64,000 bases of DNA from Colwellia sp. (GCA_020630795.1 JAHDIK010000009.1:1-64000), one strand, 5' to 3'. Shown: positions 8,663 to 18,680, counted from the first letter of the stretch. The notes: generated from the letters alone by a model not told the origin. Made by a program: numbers and translations.

Positions 8663-9106
8663 CTAAATTTTAGGTTTTCCCGTACTAAAAATTTTAAGGT
8701 TTTTATTTTTCTTTATGTAACTCGAATATCTGCCTTGCATACATTCCGGGATTTCTTCGTTGTTTGTTACATGTAAACCAAGCTTATTGTAAAAAGCAGT
8801 TAGAGATTCGTCTGCGAAGCAAATTACCTCAGTATGAATTTGAAGCACATTGCTGACGAGTTCATACCCTAAATGTTGATTACGGAAACTAGGGCTAATA
8901 AATAAACCATGCAATAGCGCACAGGTATTTGAATCTTCTACGTACGACAAAATAACACTTCCTACTATTTCATTATTATTTAATAACCAATAAGTATTGT
9001 CGTAGCCCATAAAGCTAGCCGAGTAACCGCTTTTTTTATAAAAACGTAATATTGATTTCTTATCCGTTTTTGTCGTTTTGTAAAATGAAAAATTCGGTGA
9101 AAGCAC
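8663..9106 (-). CDS. GNAT-family N-acetyltransferase
   Basis: A 147-aa acetyl-CoA-dependent acetyltransferase. The fold is recognisable from the strand IVGSVILSYVE, the motif A segment ALLHGLFISPSFRNQHLGYELVSNV (pyrophosphate-binding Q..LG turn followed by the helix) and the late ITFADE/ALTAFYNKLGLHV-like region with AFYNKLGLHV, typical of the GNAT C-terminus. The start is a GTG with no clear ribosome site, so the N-terminus is uncertain. The acceptor is unknown. It is a single gene. Confidence 0.75.
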   Translation of the reverse strand: MLSPNFSFYKTTKTDKKSILRFYKKSGYSASFMGYDNTYWLLNNNEIVGSVILSYVEDSNTCALLHGLFISPSFRNQHLGYELVSNVLQIHTEVICFADESLTAFYNKLGLHVTNNEEIPECMQGRYSSYIKKNKNLKIFSTGKPKI

Positions 9107-9227
9107 AACAAGTTTTAGCCAAGTAGTATTAAAGGTTTATTTTAATATAAATTTTAAATAAAAAGAGTTAATTATTTTGCTTTGCGGTCGATACAAATAG
9201 TAATTGGAAGTAAGAGTGTAAATATAA

Positions 9228-9758
9228 TTGGTTGTAACTGAGTCAAAAAACGATCTTCTCGTAAATGAATTGCAGTTAGGTGTTCAACTTAACGAATGTG
9301 TTCACGAGAGTCGTCGGTCACATTTTTCTCTGATGTTAGCTATGCTGACAGACGATGTGCGTGATCACGCTCAATTTATGTTGCCTAAAACTGAACAGGC
9401 TGTTGATACAACTGATGAAGATTCTTTACGAAAATTATTCAATGTTAATCAGCCAGTCTCATTAGGAATTAATAATTTAAAAGATATTGATAATTTTAAC
9501 CAAGCTGACTTGATAGAAAACGATAGATTGAGTGAATTAAGGCTACGAAATGCGTTAACGCCAAACCCTTTAACTTTTCGAGATGATGTTAATCACATTG
9601 ATAGTAACGTATTACAAAATACAAGTGTACATTGCCAACAACGAGCGCTAAATAAAGCTGCCCCTACGGTAAAAAGCCGATTAGACTTTCGTGCTAAAGA
9701 GTGGTTGAACGTTGTTAGTGAAAGTATGTTACGCCAAAATGATTCTTTATTAGCGTAA
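9228..9758 (+). CDS. VC2046/SO_2500-type conserved protein
   Basis: A 176-aa protein without signal or membrane segments. The N-terminal NELQLGVQLNECVHESRR...LMLAMLTDDVRD resembles, from memory, the small gammaproteobacterial family named after VC2046/SO_2500, of unknown function. The start is a TTG at 9228; an in-frame GTG at 9216 is followed at once by a stop, and no ATG occurs earlier than the conserved region. A purine-rich GGAAGTAAGAG lies upstream. The C-terminus ends in charged helices (SRLDFRAKEWLNVVSESML). A bidirectional terminator follows. Confidence 0.7.
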   Translation: MVVTESKNDLLVNELQLGVQLNECVHESRRSHFSLMLAMLTDDVRDHAQFMLPKTEQAVDTTDEDSLRKLFNVNQPVSLGINNLKDIDNFNQADLIENDRLSELRLRNALTPNPLTFRDDVNHIDSNVLQNTSVHCQQRALNKAAPTVKSRLDFRAKEWLNVVSESMLRQNDSLLA

Positions 9759-9776
9759 ATATTTAATTTTATTCAT

Positions 9777-9806
9777 AAAAAAGGTCGATATATTATCGAC
9801 CTTTTT
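9777..9806. terminator. Bidirectional intrinsic terminator
   Basis: GGTCGATA / TATCGACC stem with a TAT loop, A run on the left and T run on the right. It sits between two convergent genes (stops at 9758 and 9831) and can serve both. Confidence 0.88.
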
Positions 9807-9830
9807 TGTTGCTAGTAATTGGCTCTATTA

Positions 9831-10943
9831 TTAGTAATCAAAACCAACGTGTTGATGAATACGAAGAATAAGTTGTTCTTGGTCATTCACAAACTCAAGT
9901 TTCTTAGCTAACGACTCAAGCGTGTCTTCTACTTGGTTCAAAAACTTACCGTAACCATGAGATGTGCGATCGTCTTTAGATGCTACAAATATAAATTGAA
10001 TCTTATCAACAAGTTTGTCAGCAGACCATTTACACGTATAACCGCATGAAGAATGCTCAGGGTTATAACCTAAGTTTTGTAATTCACCATTGGTTGTAAC
10101 AAGCTCTTCTTCAGTTTTTCGCACGATAGGTACTAAACCATTAGCGATAACTGCACCGTTGTTTAATTTGTGCTGTTTTGCTGAATTAATAAATGCGTCA
10201 GCAATTAAGCTGTAAAGCGCATTATAGTTTTCGTTGTCTAAGTCTTCTTTATTAATCAGCTGTTTGATTCTTCTGTTAAACCTAATATCGGCAACAGCGT
10301 AGGTAAGGGCGCTATCGTCTTCAGGCAATTCAACATCGTCGGCTAAGTAACGTTTGCTCAACGGGCGTAATTTGTGAACTTGTAAACCTTCGTCACCTTT
10401 TTCTTTAGCAAATAAATCATAGGTTAAATGTTGGTGGTCACATACGCGGAATCCTTCTTTAGGAATTCCTGTTTTTTCTGCAAACATTGATACTGCTTTT
10501 AATACTTTTTTGTGGAACTTAGCAGAGTCTTGACGAATATCATTACCGTTAGATAAAAATACAAGCGTAATTTTTTTAGCTCTTTTTGAACCATCATAAT
10601 AAGCATGTTCGCTACGATGATATGAAGAGTTATAAAGAAATAATATTTGTTGGTTAGTTTGCGCTGTAATTTTTTCTGGGCTGAAACGAACTCGGGTAAA
10701 TTTGTCGTTACCAACAAATTGTCCGCTATCGATATTTAATTCTTCATTAATCTCAAAAAACAATTTAGACAGCTTTTTATAAAACCCTAAGTAAGGTTTG
10801 TCTGAATTTTTTTCTGAGCTATCAGAAAACTTTGCAAGTAATTCATCTGTTACCGAAAACTTAGCTAACAAGTATTGGTTTTCACGAGCAGACGATGGAA
10901 TAAATACTTTATGTTGAGCACTTCTCATACGAGATCTAGACAT
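9831..10943 (-). CDS. DUF3083-like conserved protein
   Basis: A 370-aa soluble protein with no signal peptide or membrane helix. The N-terminus is basic (SRSRMRSAQHKVFIPS). From memory, length and blocks such as LNIDSGQFVGNDKFTRVRFSPEKI, QILFLYNSSYHRSEHAYYDG and KITLVFLSNGNDIR match the DUF3083 family of Alteromonadales. Function unknown; no catalytic motif is evident. It is monocistronic, with a long (about 390-base) upstream region and a terminator at 9777-9806. Confidence 0.75.
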   Translation of the reverse strand: MSRSRMRSAQHKVFIPSSARENQYLLAKFSVTDELLAKFSDSSEKNSDKPYLGFYKKLSKLFFEINEELNIDSGQFVGNDKFTRVRFSPEKITAQTNQQILFLYNSSYHRSEHAYYDGSKRAKKITLVFLSNGNDIRQDSAKFHKKVLKAVSMFAEKTGIPKEGFRVCDHQHLTYDLFAKEKGDEGLQVHKLRPLSKRYLADDVELPEDDSALTYAVADIRFNRRIKQLINKEDLDNENYNALYSLIADAFINSAKQHKLNNGAVIANGLVPIVRKTEEELVTTNGELQNLGYNPEHSSCGYTCKWSADKLVDKIQFIFVASKDDRTSHGYGKFLNQVEDTLESLAKKLEFVNDQEQLILRIHQHVGFDY

Positions 10944-11336
10944 TAAAAAATCCCTTAGGTAATTTAATTGATTCGATTATAACAAGGTAATTATGGCAAT
11001 TTTTTTACAAAGAAATTTTGTTTTAAATCAACCATAAATTACATGTACTTTGTTCGTTTTAAACCTACCAAATACAAAAGAGGAGCTTATAGCGCCTGTT
11101 TTAATTGGTAAACTTGTAAAAACTAATAGTTAACGTTTGTAAAACTGTATATGAAGATAATACTTCATTTTTATGTCGTTAAAGTTACAGCTAACAATTT
11201 ATACCTAATTTTATTTATGATGTATATAACGAGTGTTTATATGTCTTAGAATGAATATGAATATCATTGCGTTTTATCTATATAATACGAGCACTTATCG
11301 TTTGACTCTATTCTGTAGATGATTTGCTTATGAAGA
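10944..11336. other. 393-base intergenic region with a possible promoter and weak Fur-like dyad
   Basis: No convincing reading frame is present. At 11252-11266 is a 7-1-7 dyad, TGAATAT G AATATCA, agreeing with 11 of 14 arm positions of the Fur consensus TGATAAT.ATTATCA. A perfect TATAAT lies at 11281-11286. If this is a rightward promoter it would read antisense into the 3' end of the gene at 11337-12443, since no rightward gene follows. The half near 10944 must also hold the promoter of the leftward gene at 10943. Confidence 0.3.
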
Positions 11337-12443
11337 TTAATTCACTTCAAAAGGTAACTTGGCAAGAGATTCTCCATTAATCAGTATTTCGATAGCATGT
11401 TCGCCAGGATAGTATTTTCTTGTAGTAATTGGCTTAAATGAAAATGTTTTAGTTAAAGAAATACCTTCACTTTCGGTCAATTTTACGTTTTTACATTTAA
11501 ATACTTTTGCTTGTTGCTTACCGTTAGCTTTTACAAAGTGTATCGCATAATCTACAACAAAATTCTGAATTGATTTGGCGTGTGATTGAATTGACAATGT
11601 GAATGAAATTGATTCACCCATTCTAATTTTACGCTGCGATAACGAAAATTCAGTCTTTTTTATGTTTGGCTTTTTAGTGTATCCCAACAGTGGAAATACA
11701 TCTTTATTTCCAGCCTTTACTAATGTTCTTGTAGCGTGTTTAACAACCCAATCCGTATTAGGCGTTGGTGTTTTTAGCCAATCCTTACAAGCGGTGATTA
11801 CAACTTGGGGATGATCTTTTGCGATATCATTTAAATGGTTTGCGACTGAGCGTCTAACGTAAAGACTTGAGTCGTTATGCAATTCATCGAGTAGTGGAAT
11901 GTTAATGCTCGGATTGTCAACAAAGCATTTTAGTTGTATACCCCACGGAAGTTTTGGTCTGGTTCCTTCGGATACTAATCTACGTACATCACGGCTTTCA
12001 TCGTATACCCACTCTTTAAATGCTTCATGGCATACTTCAGGGTACTTGATAATAAAGGCTCTGATTGCAAACTCTGCAGAGAATAAACTGGTTAATTCTT
12101 TCATTAACTTAAGAGATTCATGAGGGTGCTCTATTCCATAAACCGCTATATAGTCAACGAGAGGCCATGCTGCAAAGCTTCTTAACGGATCTTCTGGAAC
12201 GCCGTAATCCCACACAGGTTTTATTGAAGAAAGTATTAACGAAGCATCTGTAAAATTTTCAGGTAAATATTGATGTAAAACGCTAATTAAATGGGATACA
12301 CGTTCTTTTAGTTCTAATTTTTCTAGGTTTTTTAAGCAGTCTTGTTCAAAACTAGCTTTATTAACGTTAGGTATTACGGTTGAAAGCGCCTCACTTAGTC
12401 GAAGAACGGCTGGCTTTGATAGGCCTGATTTCATTAATTCCAT
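11337..12443 (-). CDS. AlkC-type DNA alkylation repair glycosylase (HEAT repeats plus Ig-like domain)
   Basis: A 368-aa protein of the AlkC/AlkD superfamily, which excises 3-methyladenine (and for AlkC 3-methylcytosine) from DNA using a HEAT-like repeat solenoid. Visible family blocks are DPLRSFAAWPLVDYIAVYG, ESRDVRRLVSEGTRPKLPWG and SSLYVRRSVANHLNDIAKDHP, spanning about 80-245. The remaining ~110 residues (from about 255: KTEFSLSQRKIRMGESISFTLSI...) form a beta-rich Ig-like domain. Established work on AlkC describes such a C-terminal Ig-like domain and links it to its wider lesion range; AlkD lacks it. It is a single gene, so regulation cannot be inferred. Confidence 0.85.
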   Translation of the reverse strand: MELMKSGLSKPAVLRLSEALSTVIPNVNKASFEQDCLKNLEKLELKERVSHLISVLHQYLPENFTDASLILSSIKPVWDYGVPEDPLRSFAAWPLVDYIAVYGIEHPHESLKLMKELTSLFSAEFAIRAFIIKYPEVCHEAFKEWVYDESRDVRRLVSEGTRPKLPWGIQLKCFVDNPSINIPLLDELHNDSSLYVRRSVANHLNDIAKDHPQVVITACKDWLKTPTPNTDWVVKHATRTLVKAGNKDVFPLLGYTKKPNIKKTEFSLSQRKIRMGESISFTLSIQSHAKSIQNFVVDYAIHFVKANGKQQAKVFKCKNVKLTESEGISLTKTFSFKPITTRKYYPGEHAIEILINGESLAKLPFEVN

Positions 12444-12506
12444 TTGTACATATCGAATCTATTAAACAATAGCTGTATTAAAACCAATAAACGTACAGAA
12501 GTCTTC

Positions 12507-13379
12507 TTAAAGTTTCTTTTTGCTTAATATACCTGTAGTTAGTGCAACGCCTGTAAATATTAAACATGTTCCTAGTAACGTCCAATAAGTAACGGTTTCA
12601 TTTAAAAAAATAACGCCCCAAAAAATTCCAAATACGGGTATTAAATAAGTAACAGAAATCGTTTTTGCGGGCCCAATAGCTTCAATTAATCTAAAAAACA
12701 TAATATAGGCGATGCCAGTACAAACCACTCCGAGGGCAATGACTGACAAAACGGCTGATTGGCTTGGCATTACGCTAGGTAAGTAAAAAAAGCTAATAGG
12801 TAGTAACACTATGGTTGCGCTTATTTGGCTGCCTGCAGCTAATGCTAAAGGGCTAATACCTTGAAGATACATTTTGGTGTAATTTGCAGAAAGTCCGTAA
12901 CAAAAAGCGGCAAGCATTACCGCTAATGTAGGTAGGAGAACCGTACTATTTTCTACCATGATTTTGTCAAACATTAAAAAATAAACGCCAATAAACCCTA
13001 TGCAAATACCAATAACAGCAGGAAAACTTAGCTTGTCTTTCAGCCAAAAGTAAGCGATTAAGGCTCCAAACATTGGAGTTGTACCGTTTAATACCGCTGT
13101 GTTTCCTGCTGTAAGGGTGAGTGTTGCCCAGCCAAACAATACAAAGGGGATAGCTGTATTTAATAAGCCTACAATAAATATTTTTTGTCTATGCTCAAAA
13201 AGTACATGTTGTTTCTGGTTGATAAACACTAAAGGTATAAGGAATAAACTGGCTACTAACGTACGCATTGCCATAAACAATATAGGACCAAATTCTGGGC
13301 TACCTATTTTCATGAATATGAAAGAAGCTCCCCAAATAGCTGCTAATAATGGGAGTTCAATAAGTGGTTTGGTTACCAT
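12507..13379 (-). CDS. EamA/DMT-superfamily transporter
   Basis: A 290-aa inner-membrane protein with ten predicted hydrophobic helices in two EamA repeats (RhaT/YdcZ-like drug/metabolite transporters). Characteristic patterns are the N-terminal LPLLAAIWGASFIFMKIG, the ends of each repeat GIGFIGVYFLMF and LIFTGVALTTGIL, and the SVTYLIPVFGIFWGVIFLNE segment of repeat two. I chose ATG 13379 because a GTG 16 codons further upstream adds an atypical polar tail; CGAGA lies just before the ATG. The substrate is unknown, probably an amino acid or metabolite for export. Confidence 0.85.
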   Translation of the reverse strand: MVTKPLIELPLLAAIWGASFIFMKIGSPEFGPILFMAMRTLVASLFLIPLVFINQKQHVLFEHRQKIFIVGLLNTAIPFVLFGWATLTLTAGNTAVLNGTTPMFGALIAYFWLKDKLSFPAVIGICIGFIGVYFLMFDKIMVENSTVLLPTLAVMLAAFCYGLSANYTKMYLQGISPLALAAGSQISATIVLLPISFFYLPSVMPSQSAVLSVIALGVVCTGIAYIMFFRLIEAIGPAKTISVTYLIPVFGIFWGVIFLNETVTYWTLLGTCLIFTGVALTTGILSKKKL

Positions 13380-13490
13380 GTTTAGTCTCGTTGAGTTATA
13401 CAACTTATACAGCACTACCAAAAACACACTAGGTGAAACTCTTGATACGCTGTTTATTTTATTAGGTAAAGATTAACGAGAATTGGCGTG

Positions 13491-14222
13491 TTAGCTATTT
13501 TGTATTTCTACACTGATCACATTAATCGCGGTAAGAGATGTCATTCGCCACTTAATATTTAAGTTGTATAACGACATACCATAAACTTTTTCATCTTTAG
13601 ACTGTTGTTTATATGCAGGACGAGGGTCTTGTTCAAGTATTTGAGTAATAAAAATAGAAAGTTCAGGGTAGGTTTTTTCCAAAGAGTGTAACGTTAACTT
13701 TGCTTGTTCGCTAAAAGTCACTGAGATTGTTGGTGTAGGAGAGTGTTGAGCATAACTGGCTATCGCGTCGGTGTTCGCGTCAGAATATGGAATATAAGGC
13801 TTTATATCGAGCACTGGCGTACCGTCGAGTAAATCTAAACCTGATATATTAAGTGTAACGTGGTTTGTATTTTGCTGTTTTGATATTTCTACACTATCAA
13901 GCTTTACGAGTGACATGCCTATAGGGTTTGGCCTGAAAGTAGAGCGCGTTGCTAACGCGCCAATTTTTTTATTCCCGCCTAAACGAGGTGGCCTAACTAA
14001 CGGGTTCCAACCTTGATGTTGTGTCGCATGAAAAACAAAAATAACCCAAATATGGCTAAACGACTCTAAACCTCTGACGACATCGATGTTGTTAACTTCT
14101 CCAAGTAATCGAATAGAGCCTTTTGCAGACGTAACTAACCCTGGTTGACGAGGAATCGCAAATTTTTCTTTATACGGAGATAAAACCGTTCCAATAATGT
14201 TTAATGTTATGTTATCTAACAT
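13491..14222 (-). CDS. trmO: tRNA (N6-threonylcarbamoyladenosine37-N6)-methyltransferase TrmO
   Basis: Methylates t6A37 to m6t6A37 in ACY-reading tRNA-Thr, using S-adenosylmethionine bound in a beta-barrel (the former TsaA/YaeB family). The 243-aa length fits. Diagnostic blocks are IGTVLSPYKEKFAIPRQPGL at the start, FSHIWVIFVFH, RPPRLGGNKKIGALATRSTFRPNPIGMS, the DLLDGTPVLDIKPYIPYSDA block and the C-terminal DPRPAYK. It follows rcsF by 15 bases on the same strand; the rcsF-trmO neighbourhood is the same as in E. coli. Confidence 0.95.
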   Translation of the reverse strand: MLDNITLNIIGTVLSPYKEKFAIPRQPGLVTSAKGSIRLLGEVNNIDVVRGLESFSHIWVIFVFHATQHQGWNPLVRPPRLGGNKKIGALATRSTFRPNPIGMSLVKLDSVEISKQQNTNHVTLNISGLDLLDGTPVLDIKPYIPYSDANTDAIASYAQHSPTPTISVTFSEQAKLTLHSLEKTYPELSIFITQILEQDPRPAYKQQSKDEKVYGMSLYNLNIKWRMTSLTAINVISVEIQNS

Positions 14223-14237
14223 GTTTTTGATTACCGA

Positions 14238-14630
14238 TTAATGGCTAATATAATAAGCTTTGCCGTAACATACGGTAGTTGTCAGGCATTGTTTGGATGG
14301 ATGAGTATCTTCAACTAATGCGCAACCCGTAAATATAATGGCATTTGCATTGAGCTTATAGGCGGCTTGTCGTGCGTTTGTTCTTGCTATTACTTCGCTT
14401 GGTTTTGCGTGATGTGCTTTACGCTGACAATCTTCCCCTTCCACAATACCTACATATTGGAATGTATCGGTAAACGCTTTCTCAGATTCGTAAATTTTTA
14501 CACTTGTTGATGAGAAGTAATCGGTAAAATTATCTCGGTCTAAATTTGTTTTTGTAGTGAAGTTATTACTGCAACCGAGTAGAGCCAAAAACATGCTAAT
14601 AGATAAAATTAAGCTGTTTTGAGGTTTCAT
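14238..14630 (-). CDS. rcsF: RcsF-like outer-membrane stress-sensor lipoprotein
   Basis: Envelope lipoprotein that senses outer-membrane and peptidoglycan stress and signals to the Rcs phosphorelay in enterics. The 130-aa product has a lipoprotein signal with lipobox LLGC (lipidated Cys20). Four periplasmic cysteines, C68, C103, C115 and C121, reproduce the E. coli RcsF spacing (35 residues for the first pair, 6 for the last two), which form its two nested disulfides. The segment VKIYESEKAF..TFQYVGIVEGEDCQ matches RcsF closely. I chose ATG 14630 over an upstream start because it begins the signal peptide. Whether RcsC/D/B exist in this organism cannot be seen here. Confidence 0.87.
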   Translation of the reverse strand: MKPQNSLILSISMFLALLGCSNNFTTKTNLDRDNFTDYFSSTSVKIYESEKAFTDTFQYVGIVEGEDCQRKAHHAKPSEVIARTNARQAAYKLNANAIIFTGCALVEDTHPSKQCLTTTVCYGKAYYISH

Positions 14631-14693
14631 ATTTTGACAAAGCACCATATTTTAAATGTAATGATGAATAGCAGATTAAGAGGATGGATAAAA

Positions 14694-14719
14694 TTAAGGC
14701 GAACATTTGTTCGCCTTAA
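14694..14719 (-). terminator. Terminator of metG
   Basis: Perfect 12-base stem TTAAGGCGAACA / TGTTCGCCTTAA with a TT loop, ten bases after the metG stop, followed on the minus strand by AATTTTAT. Only a short T tract is present but the stem is strong. Confidence 0.75.
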
Positions 14720-14728
14720 TTTACCTTA

Positions 14729-16798
14729 TTACTTAACTCGCATACCCGGCTGTGCACCTTCTTCTGGATTCAGTATCCAGAGGTCTTTACCGCCAGGGCC
14801 AGCCGCAAGTACCATACCTTCAGACATACCGAAACGCATTTTTCTTGGTGCTAAATTAGCTACCATAACGGTCAGTTTTCCTATTAAATCTTCTGGTTGA
14901 TAAGCGGATTTAATGCCAGCAAATACTTGGCGAGTTTCACCATTTTCGTCAGAATCAAGCGCTAACTCTAATCTAAGCAGTTTATCCGCTTTTTCAACAT
15001 GTTCTGCTTTAACAATTTTAGCAATACGTAAATCTATTTTTGCAAAATCATCAAATTGAATTTCAGGCGAAATTGGGTCGTCAGCTAGCGGGCCAGTTAC
15101 AACTTTTTCTGCTTTCTTGGTTGATGCCAGACTTTCAACCGAGGCTTCAGTCATCGCGTTAATTTTATCCATGTCTACACGCTGCATTAAGGCTTTAAAC
15201 TTATTGATTTTATGATCTGTTAATAGCGTTTTATGACCTTCCCATAAAAGCTCATCGTTTAGAAATGCTTCGGTACTTTCTGCTAGTACAGGCAGTACTG
15301 GTTTTAGGTAGATCATTAACGTACGGAACATGTTAATACCAAGAGAACAAATGTCTTGAACTTCTTGCTGTTTAGTTTCGTCTTTAATTAACTGCCAAGG
15401 TTCTTTTACCGCAATGTATTCATTTACTTTGTCTGCAAGTGCCATTATTTCACGCATTGCACGACCAAAGTCTCTGTTTTCGTAATGCTGTGCAATACTG
15501 TCACCGGCATTCATCACTTCGTCAGCAAGCGCTTGGTCATCTACGTTAGTCGATAACATGCCATCAAAGCGTTTAGTGATAAAGCTTGCACAACGAGAGG
15601 CAATATTAACTACCTTACCAACCAAATCTGAGTTTACGCGTTGTGCAAAGTCTTCAAGGTTTAAATCTAAATCGTCAATTCTACTTGTTAATTTCGCAGC
15701 ATAGTAATAACGCAAATACTCTGGGTTTAGGTGATCTAAATAAGTACGTCCTTTAATAAAGGTACCTTTAGATTTCGACATTTTCGCGCCATTAACTGTA
15801 ACAAAACCATGAGCATATACAGATGTTGGTTTACGGTAACCCGCACCTTCTAACATAGCTGGCCAAAATAAGCTGTGGAAGTAAATGATATCTTTACCAA
15901 TAAAGTGGTAAAGCTCGGCGTCAGAGTCTTTATTCCAAAATGCATCAAAATCAATATTCTTTTTGTCACATAAGTTTTTGAAACTTCCCATGTAACCAAT
16001 AGGTGCATCTAGCCATACGTAAAAGTATTTACCGGGAGCGTTTGGTATTTCAAAACCAAAATATGGAGCATCTCGGCTGATGTCCCATTGTTGCAAACCA
16101 GAATCAAACCATTCGGCTAGTTTGTTTGCCATTTCTTCTTGAAGAGATCCACTGCGCGTCCAATCTTGAAGCATTTCTTCAAAGGCTGGTAAATCGAAGA
16201 AGTAATGTTCTGAATCACGTAAAACGGGTTCTGCACCTGATACAACAGAGCGAGGATTTATAACGTCTGTTGGTGAATATGTTGCGCCACAATTGTCGCA
16301 GCTGTCACCATTTTCATCTTCACTTTTACACTTAGGGCAGGTGCCTTTTACAAAACGGTCAGGTAAAAACATGCCTTTTTCAGGATCGTACAATTGTGAA
16401 ATTGTTTTAACTTTAATATGTCCTGCGGCATGAAGCTTGTTATAAATTTCATGAGAAAACGCTTCATTTTCTTTACTGTGCGTAGAGTGGTAGTTATCAA
16501 AACTAATATGAAAACCAGCAAAATCAGCCATGTGCTCTTCACGAACGCCTGCGATCATTTCTTCAGGTGTTACACCAAGCTCTTGAGCTTTAAGCATGAT
16601 AGGCGTGCCATGTGTATCGTCAGCACATACGAAATATGTTTCATGTCCACGCATTCTTTGAAAGCGCACCCAAATATCTGTTTGGATATGTTCAAGTAGG
16701 TGGCCTAAATGAATAGAACCGTTTGCATATGGAAGCGCACAAGTCGCTAAAATTTTTCGTTTCCCAACAGGTTGCTGAGCAGGAGTTGATACAGACAT
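14729..16798 (-). CDS. metG: Methionyl-tRNA synthetase
   Basis: Class I aminoacyl-tRNA synthetase charging tRNA-Met; 689 aa, like E. coli MetG. Order of elements: HIGH motif as HLGH (30-33) after [12 protein letters not shown], the zinc knuckle [18 protein letters not shown] near 145-165, KMSKS (about 337) in [11 protein letters not shown], the anticodon-binding helical region, and a C-terminal tRNA-binding (EMAP/Arc1p-like) OB domain starting near [20 protein letters not shown]. It is divergent from mrp with 106 bases between starts, the same arrangement as in E. coli. Confidence 0.98.
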   Translation of the reverse strand: MSVSTPAQQPVGKRKILATCALPYANGSIHLGHLLEHIQTDIWVRFQRMRGHETYFVCADDTHGTPIMLKAQELGVTPEEMIAGVREEHMADFAGFHISFDNYHSTHSKENEAFSHEIYNKLHAAGHIKVKTISQLYDPEKGMFLPDRFVKGTCPKCKSEDENGDSCDNCGATYSPTDVINPRSVVSGAEPVLRDSEHYFFDLPAFEEMLQDWTRSGSLQEEMANKLAEWFDSGLQQWDISRDAPYFGFEIPNAPGKYFYVWLDAPIGYMGSFKNLCDKKNIDFDAFWNKDSDAELYHFIGKDIIYFHSLFWPAMLEGAGYRKPTSVYAHGFVTVNGAKMSKSKGTFIKGRTYLDHLNPEYLRYYYAAKLTSRIDDLDLNLEDFAQRVNSDLVGKVVNIASRCASFITKRFDGMLSTNVDDQALADEVMNAGDSIAQHYENRDFGRAMREIMALADKVNEYIAVKEPWQLIKDETKQQEVQDICSLGINMFRTLMIYLKPVLPVLAESTEAFLNDELLWEGHKTLLTDHKINKFKALMQRVDMDKINAMTEASVESLASTKKAEKVVTGPLADDPISPEIQFDDFAKIDLRIAKIVKAEHVEKADKLLRLELALDSDENGETRQVFAGIKSAYQPEDLIGKLTVMVANLAPRKMRFGMSEGMVLAAGPGGKDLWILNPEEGAQPGMRVK

Positions 16799-16904
16799 AT
16801 AAAGTTTACATATTTATGGTGGTAATTATGGGGAGAATGGTACAGAATTTGTGGATACTTTTCATTAATAATTATCGTGTTTATGCGATAAAGTGCGTTA
16901 AATA

Positions 16905-18011
16905 ATGTTCTCTAAGATTTTCCCAAATAAAGCAGTCTCCAAAGACCTTCAAACCATTATTCTTGATTTTCTTTCTAATTATCATTCAGCGTGTTTTCCA
17001 GATGGCTTGTTTTCCATTTGTGGAGAGCCAGAGTTTTCTAAAGATGGTGATTATATTGTTGTTAGTCTCACGTTACCGTTTCCATGCGATGGTGAGTTAG
17101 ATCTGCTTAGTGAGCAGTTATCTGAAAGTGTACAAAAATCTATTATTGTTAATGCAAAATATCAAATTAACCCTGTTCGACAGCATGGCTTATCAGGTGT
17201 AACTAATATTATCGCAGTAACTTCAGGAAAAGGCGGTGTTGGTAAGTCTACCACAGCGGTAAATTTAGCATATGCCCTGATGGAAGAGGGAAGCTCTGTA
17301 GGTATTTTAGACGCTGATATTTACGGTCCGTCAATTCCAACCATGTTAGGACTAAAGGGGCAAAAACCAACGTCTGACGACGGTAAGCAAATGACACCAT
17401 TAGATGCTAATGGCTTGTCTGCAATGTCGATAGGTTTGCTGGTAGATGAAAACGACGCTACTGTATGGCGTGGACCGATGGCGAGTCGAGCATTTAGTCA
17501 GTTACTAAATGAAACGCGTTGGCCTAATGTTGATTATTTGATTGTTGATATGCCACCTGGAACAGGGGATATACAATTAACGCTTTCTCAAAATGTTCCT
17601 GTCGCTGCAGCGCTTGTAGTTACCACTCCGCAAGATATTGCCTTAGCAGATGCCATTAAAGGTATTGCGATGTTCGACCAAGTTAAAGTACCAGTACTTG
17701 GGCTTATCGAAAACATGAGTTATCACCAGTGTGAAAACTGTGGACATCACTCTCATTTGTTTGGCGAAGGTGGTGGAGTCGCGACCGCAAAAGATAAAAA
17801 TATTCCGTTATTAGGCCAATTGCCTTTAAATATTCATATTCGAGAAGACGTAGATGGAGGTAACTCATCGGTTCTGCAAAATAGCACTAGCGATATAGCC
17901 ATGTTATACCGTAAACTAGCGCGCAATGTAGCGTCGGAGCTATTTTATCAGTTAGATAAAAGAAGCCCTAAAACGGTCGATATTTGTATATCTAGTGATT
18001 CGAACGAATAG
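16905..18011 (+). CDS. mrp: Mrp/ApbC iron-sulfur cluster carrier ATPase
   Basis: P-loop NTPase that binds and delivers Fe-S clusters in the cytoplasm. The 368-aa protein has an N-terminal DUF59-like (MIP18) domain (about 1-90), a deviant Walker A GKGGVGKST near 107-115, the Switch I-like LDADIYGPSIPTMLG, the DMPPGTGDIQLTL block and the cluster-binding CENCG pair near 275. It is the first gene of a likely rightward unit with dcd (36 bases between them), transcribed away from metG. Confidence 0.95.
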   Translation: MFSKIFPNKAVSKDLQTIILDFLSNYHSACFPDGLFSICGEPEFSKDGDYIVVSLTLPFPCDGELDLLSEQLSESVQKSIIVNAKYQINPVRQHGLSGVTNIIAVTSGKGGVGKSTTAVNLAYALMEEGSSVGILDADIYGPSIPTMLGLKGQKPTSDDGKQMTPLDANGLSAMSIGLLVDENDATVWRGPMASRAFSQLLNETRWPNVDYLIVDMPPGTGDIQLTLSQNVPVAAALVVTTPQDIALADAIKGIAMFDQVKVPVLGLIENMSYHQCENCGHHSHLFGEGGGVATAKDKNIPLLGQLPLNIHIREDVDGGNSSVLQNSTSDIAMLYRKLARNVASELFYQLDKRSPKTVDICISSDSNE

Positions 18012-18047
18012 ATAAACTGGAATAACCCAAACGGATAGAATTAAGTC

Positions 18048-18641
18048 ATGAGATTGTCTGATAAAGATATAGAGCAATGTTTAAACTCGGGGAAAATTAA
18101 TATTAACCCTATGCCTGATAGTTCAATGGTTTCAGGTGTAAGTGTTGATATTCGTCTAGGGAATGAATTTCGCGTATTTAAAGAACATACTGCGCCGTTT
18201 ATTGATTTAAGTGGTCCTAAAGATGAAATGCAAAAAGCCATGAATTCTGTGATGAGTGACGAGATTCATATCGAAGATGGCGAAGCGTTTTTTCTTCATC
18301 CCGGTGAACTTGCTTTAGCGGTAACGTATGAGTCTGTAACATTACCTGACGATATTGTTGGTTGGTTAGATGGTCGTTCATCGCTTGCTCGTTTAGGGTT
18401 AATGGTGCATGTTACGGCTCACCGCATTGACCCCGGCTGGTCAGGACAAATTGTGTTAGAGTTTTTCAATAGCGGAAAACTTCCATTGGCACTGCGTCCA
18501 AAAATGAAAATTGCTGCGCTAAATTTTGAAACCATGTCGTCAAGTGCATTACGCCCATACAATAAAAGGGAAGATGCAAAATATAAAGGGCAGAAGGGCG
18601 CTGTTGCTAGCCGAATAAGCCAAGACGACGCATCTGAATAG
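18048..18641 (+). CDS. dcd: dCTP deaminase
   Basis: Converts dCTP to dUTP for thymidylate synthesis. The 197-aa protein matches E. coli Dcd (193 aa) throughout: [26 protein letters not shown], the [12 protein letters not shown] strand, and the catalytic/nucleotide-binding [25 protein letters not shown] region, with the conserved Arg-Ser-Ser loop and the catalytic Glu in IVLEFFNSG. It lies 36 bases after mrp. The C-terminal SRISQD tail that closes the active site is present. Confidence 0.97.
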   Translation: MRLSDKDIEQCLNSGKININPMPDSSMVSGVSVDIRLGNEFRVFKEHTAPFIDLSGPKDEMQKAMNSVMSDEIHIEDGEAFFLHPGELALAVTYESVTLPDDIVGWLDGRSSLARLGLMVHVTAHRIDPGWSGQIVLEFFNSGKLPLALRPKMKIAALNFETMSSSALRPYNKREDAKYKGQKGAVASRISQDDASE

Positions 18642-18680
18642 CTATAACTACTCGTGTTTAATTAAGGTTTTCCTGACGTA

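Noticed and set aside
13099-13476. 125-codon rightward frame opposite the EamA gene
   Set aside because: It is the complement of a clear transporter gene, and its translation has no recognisable pattern or ribosome site.
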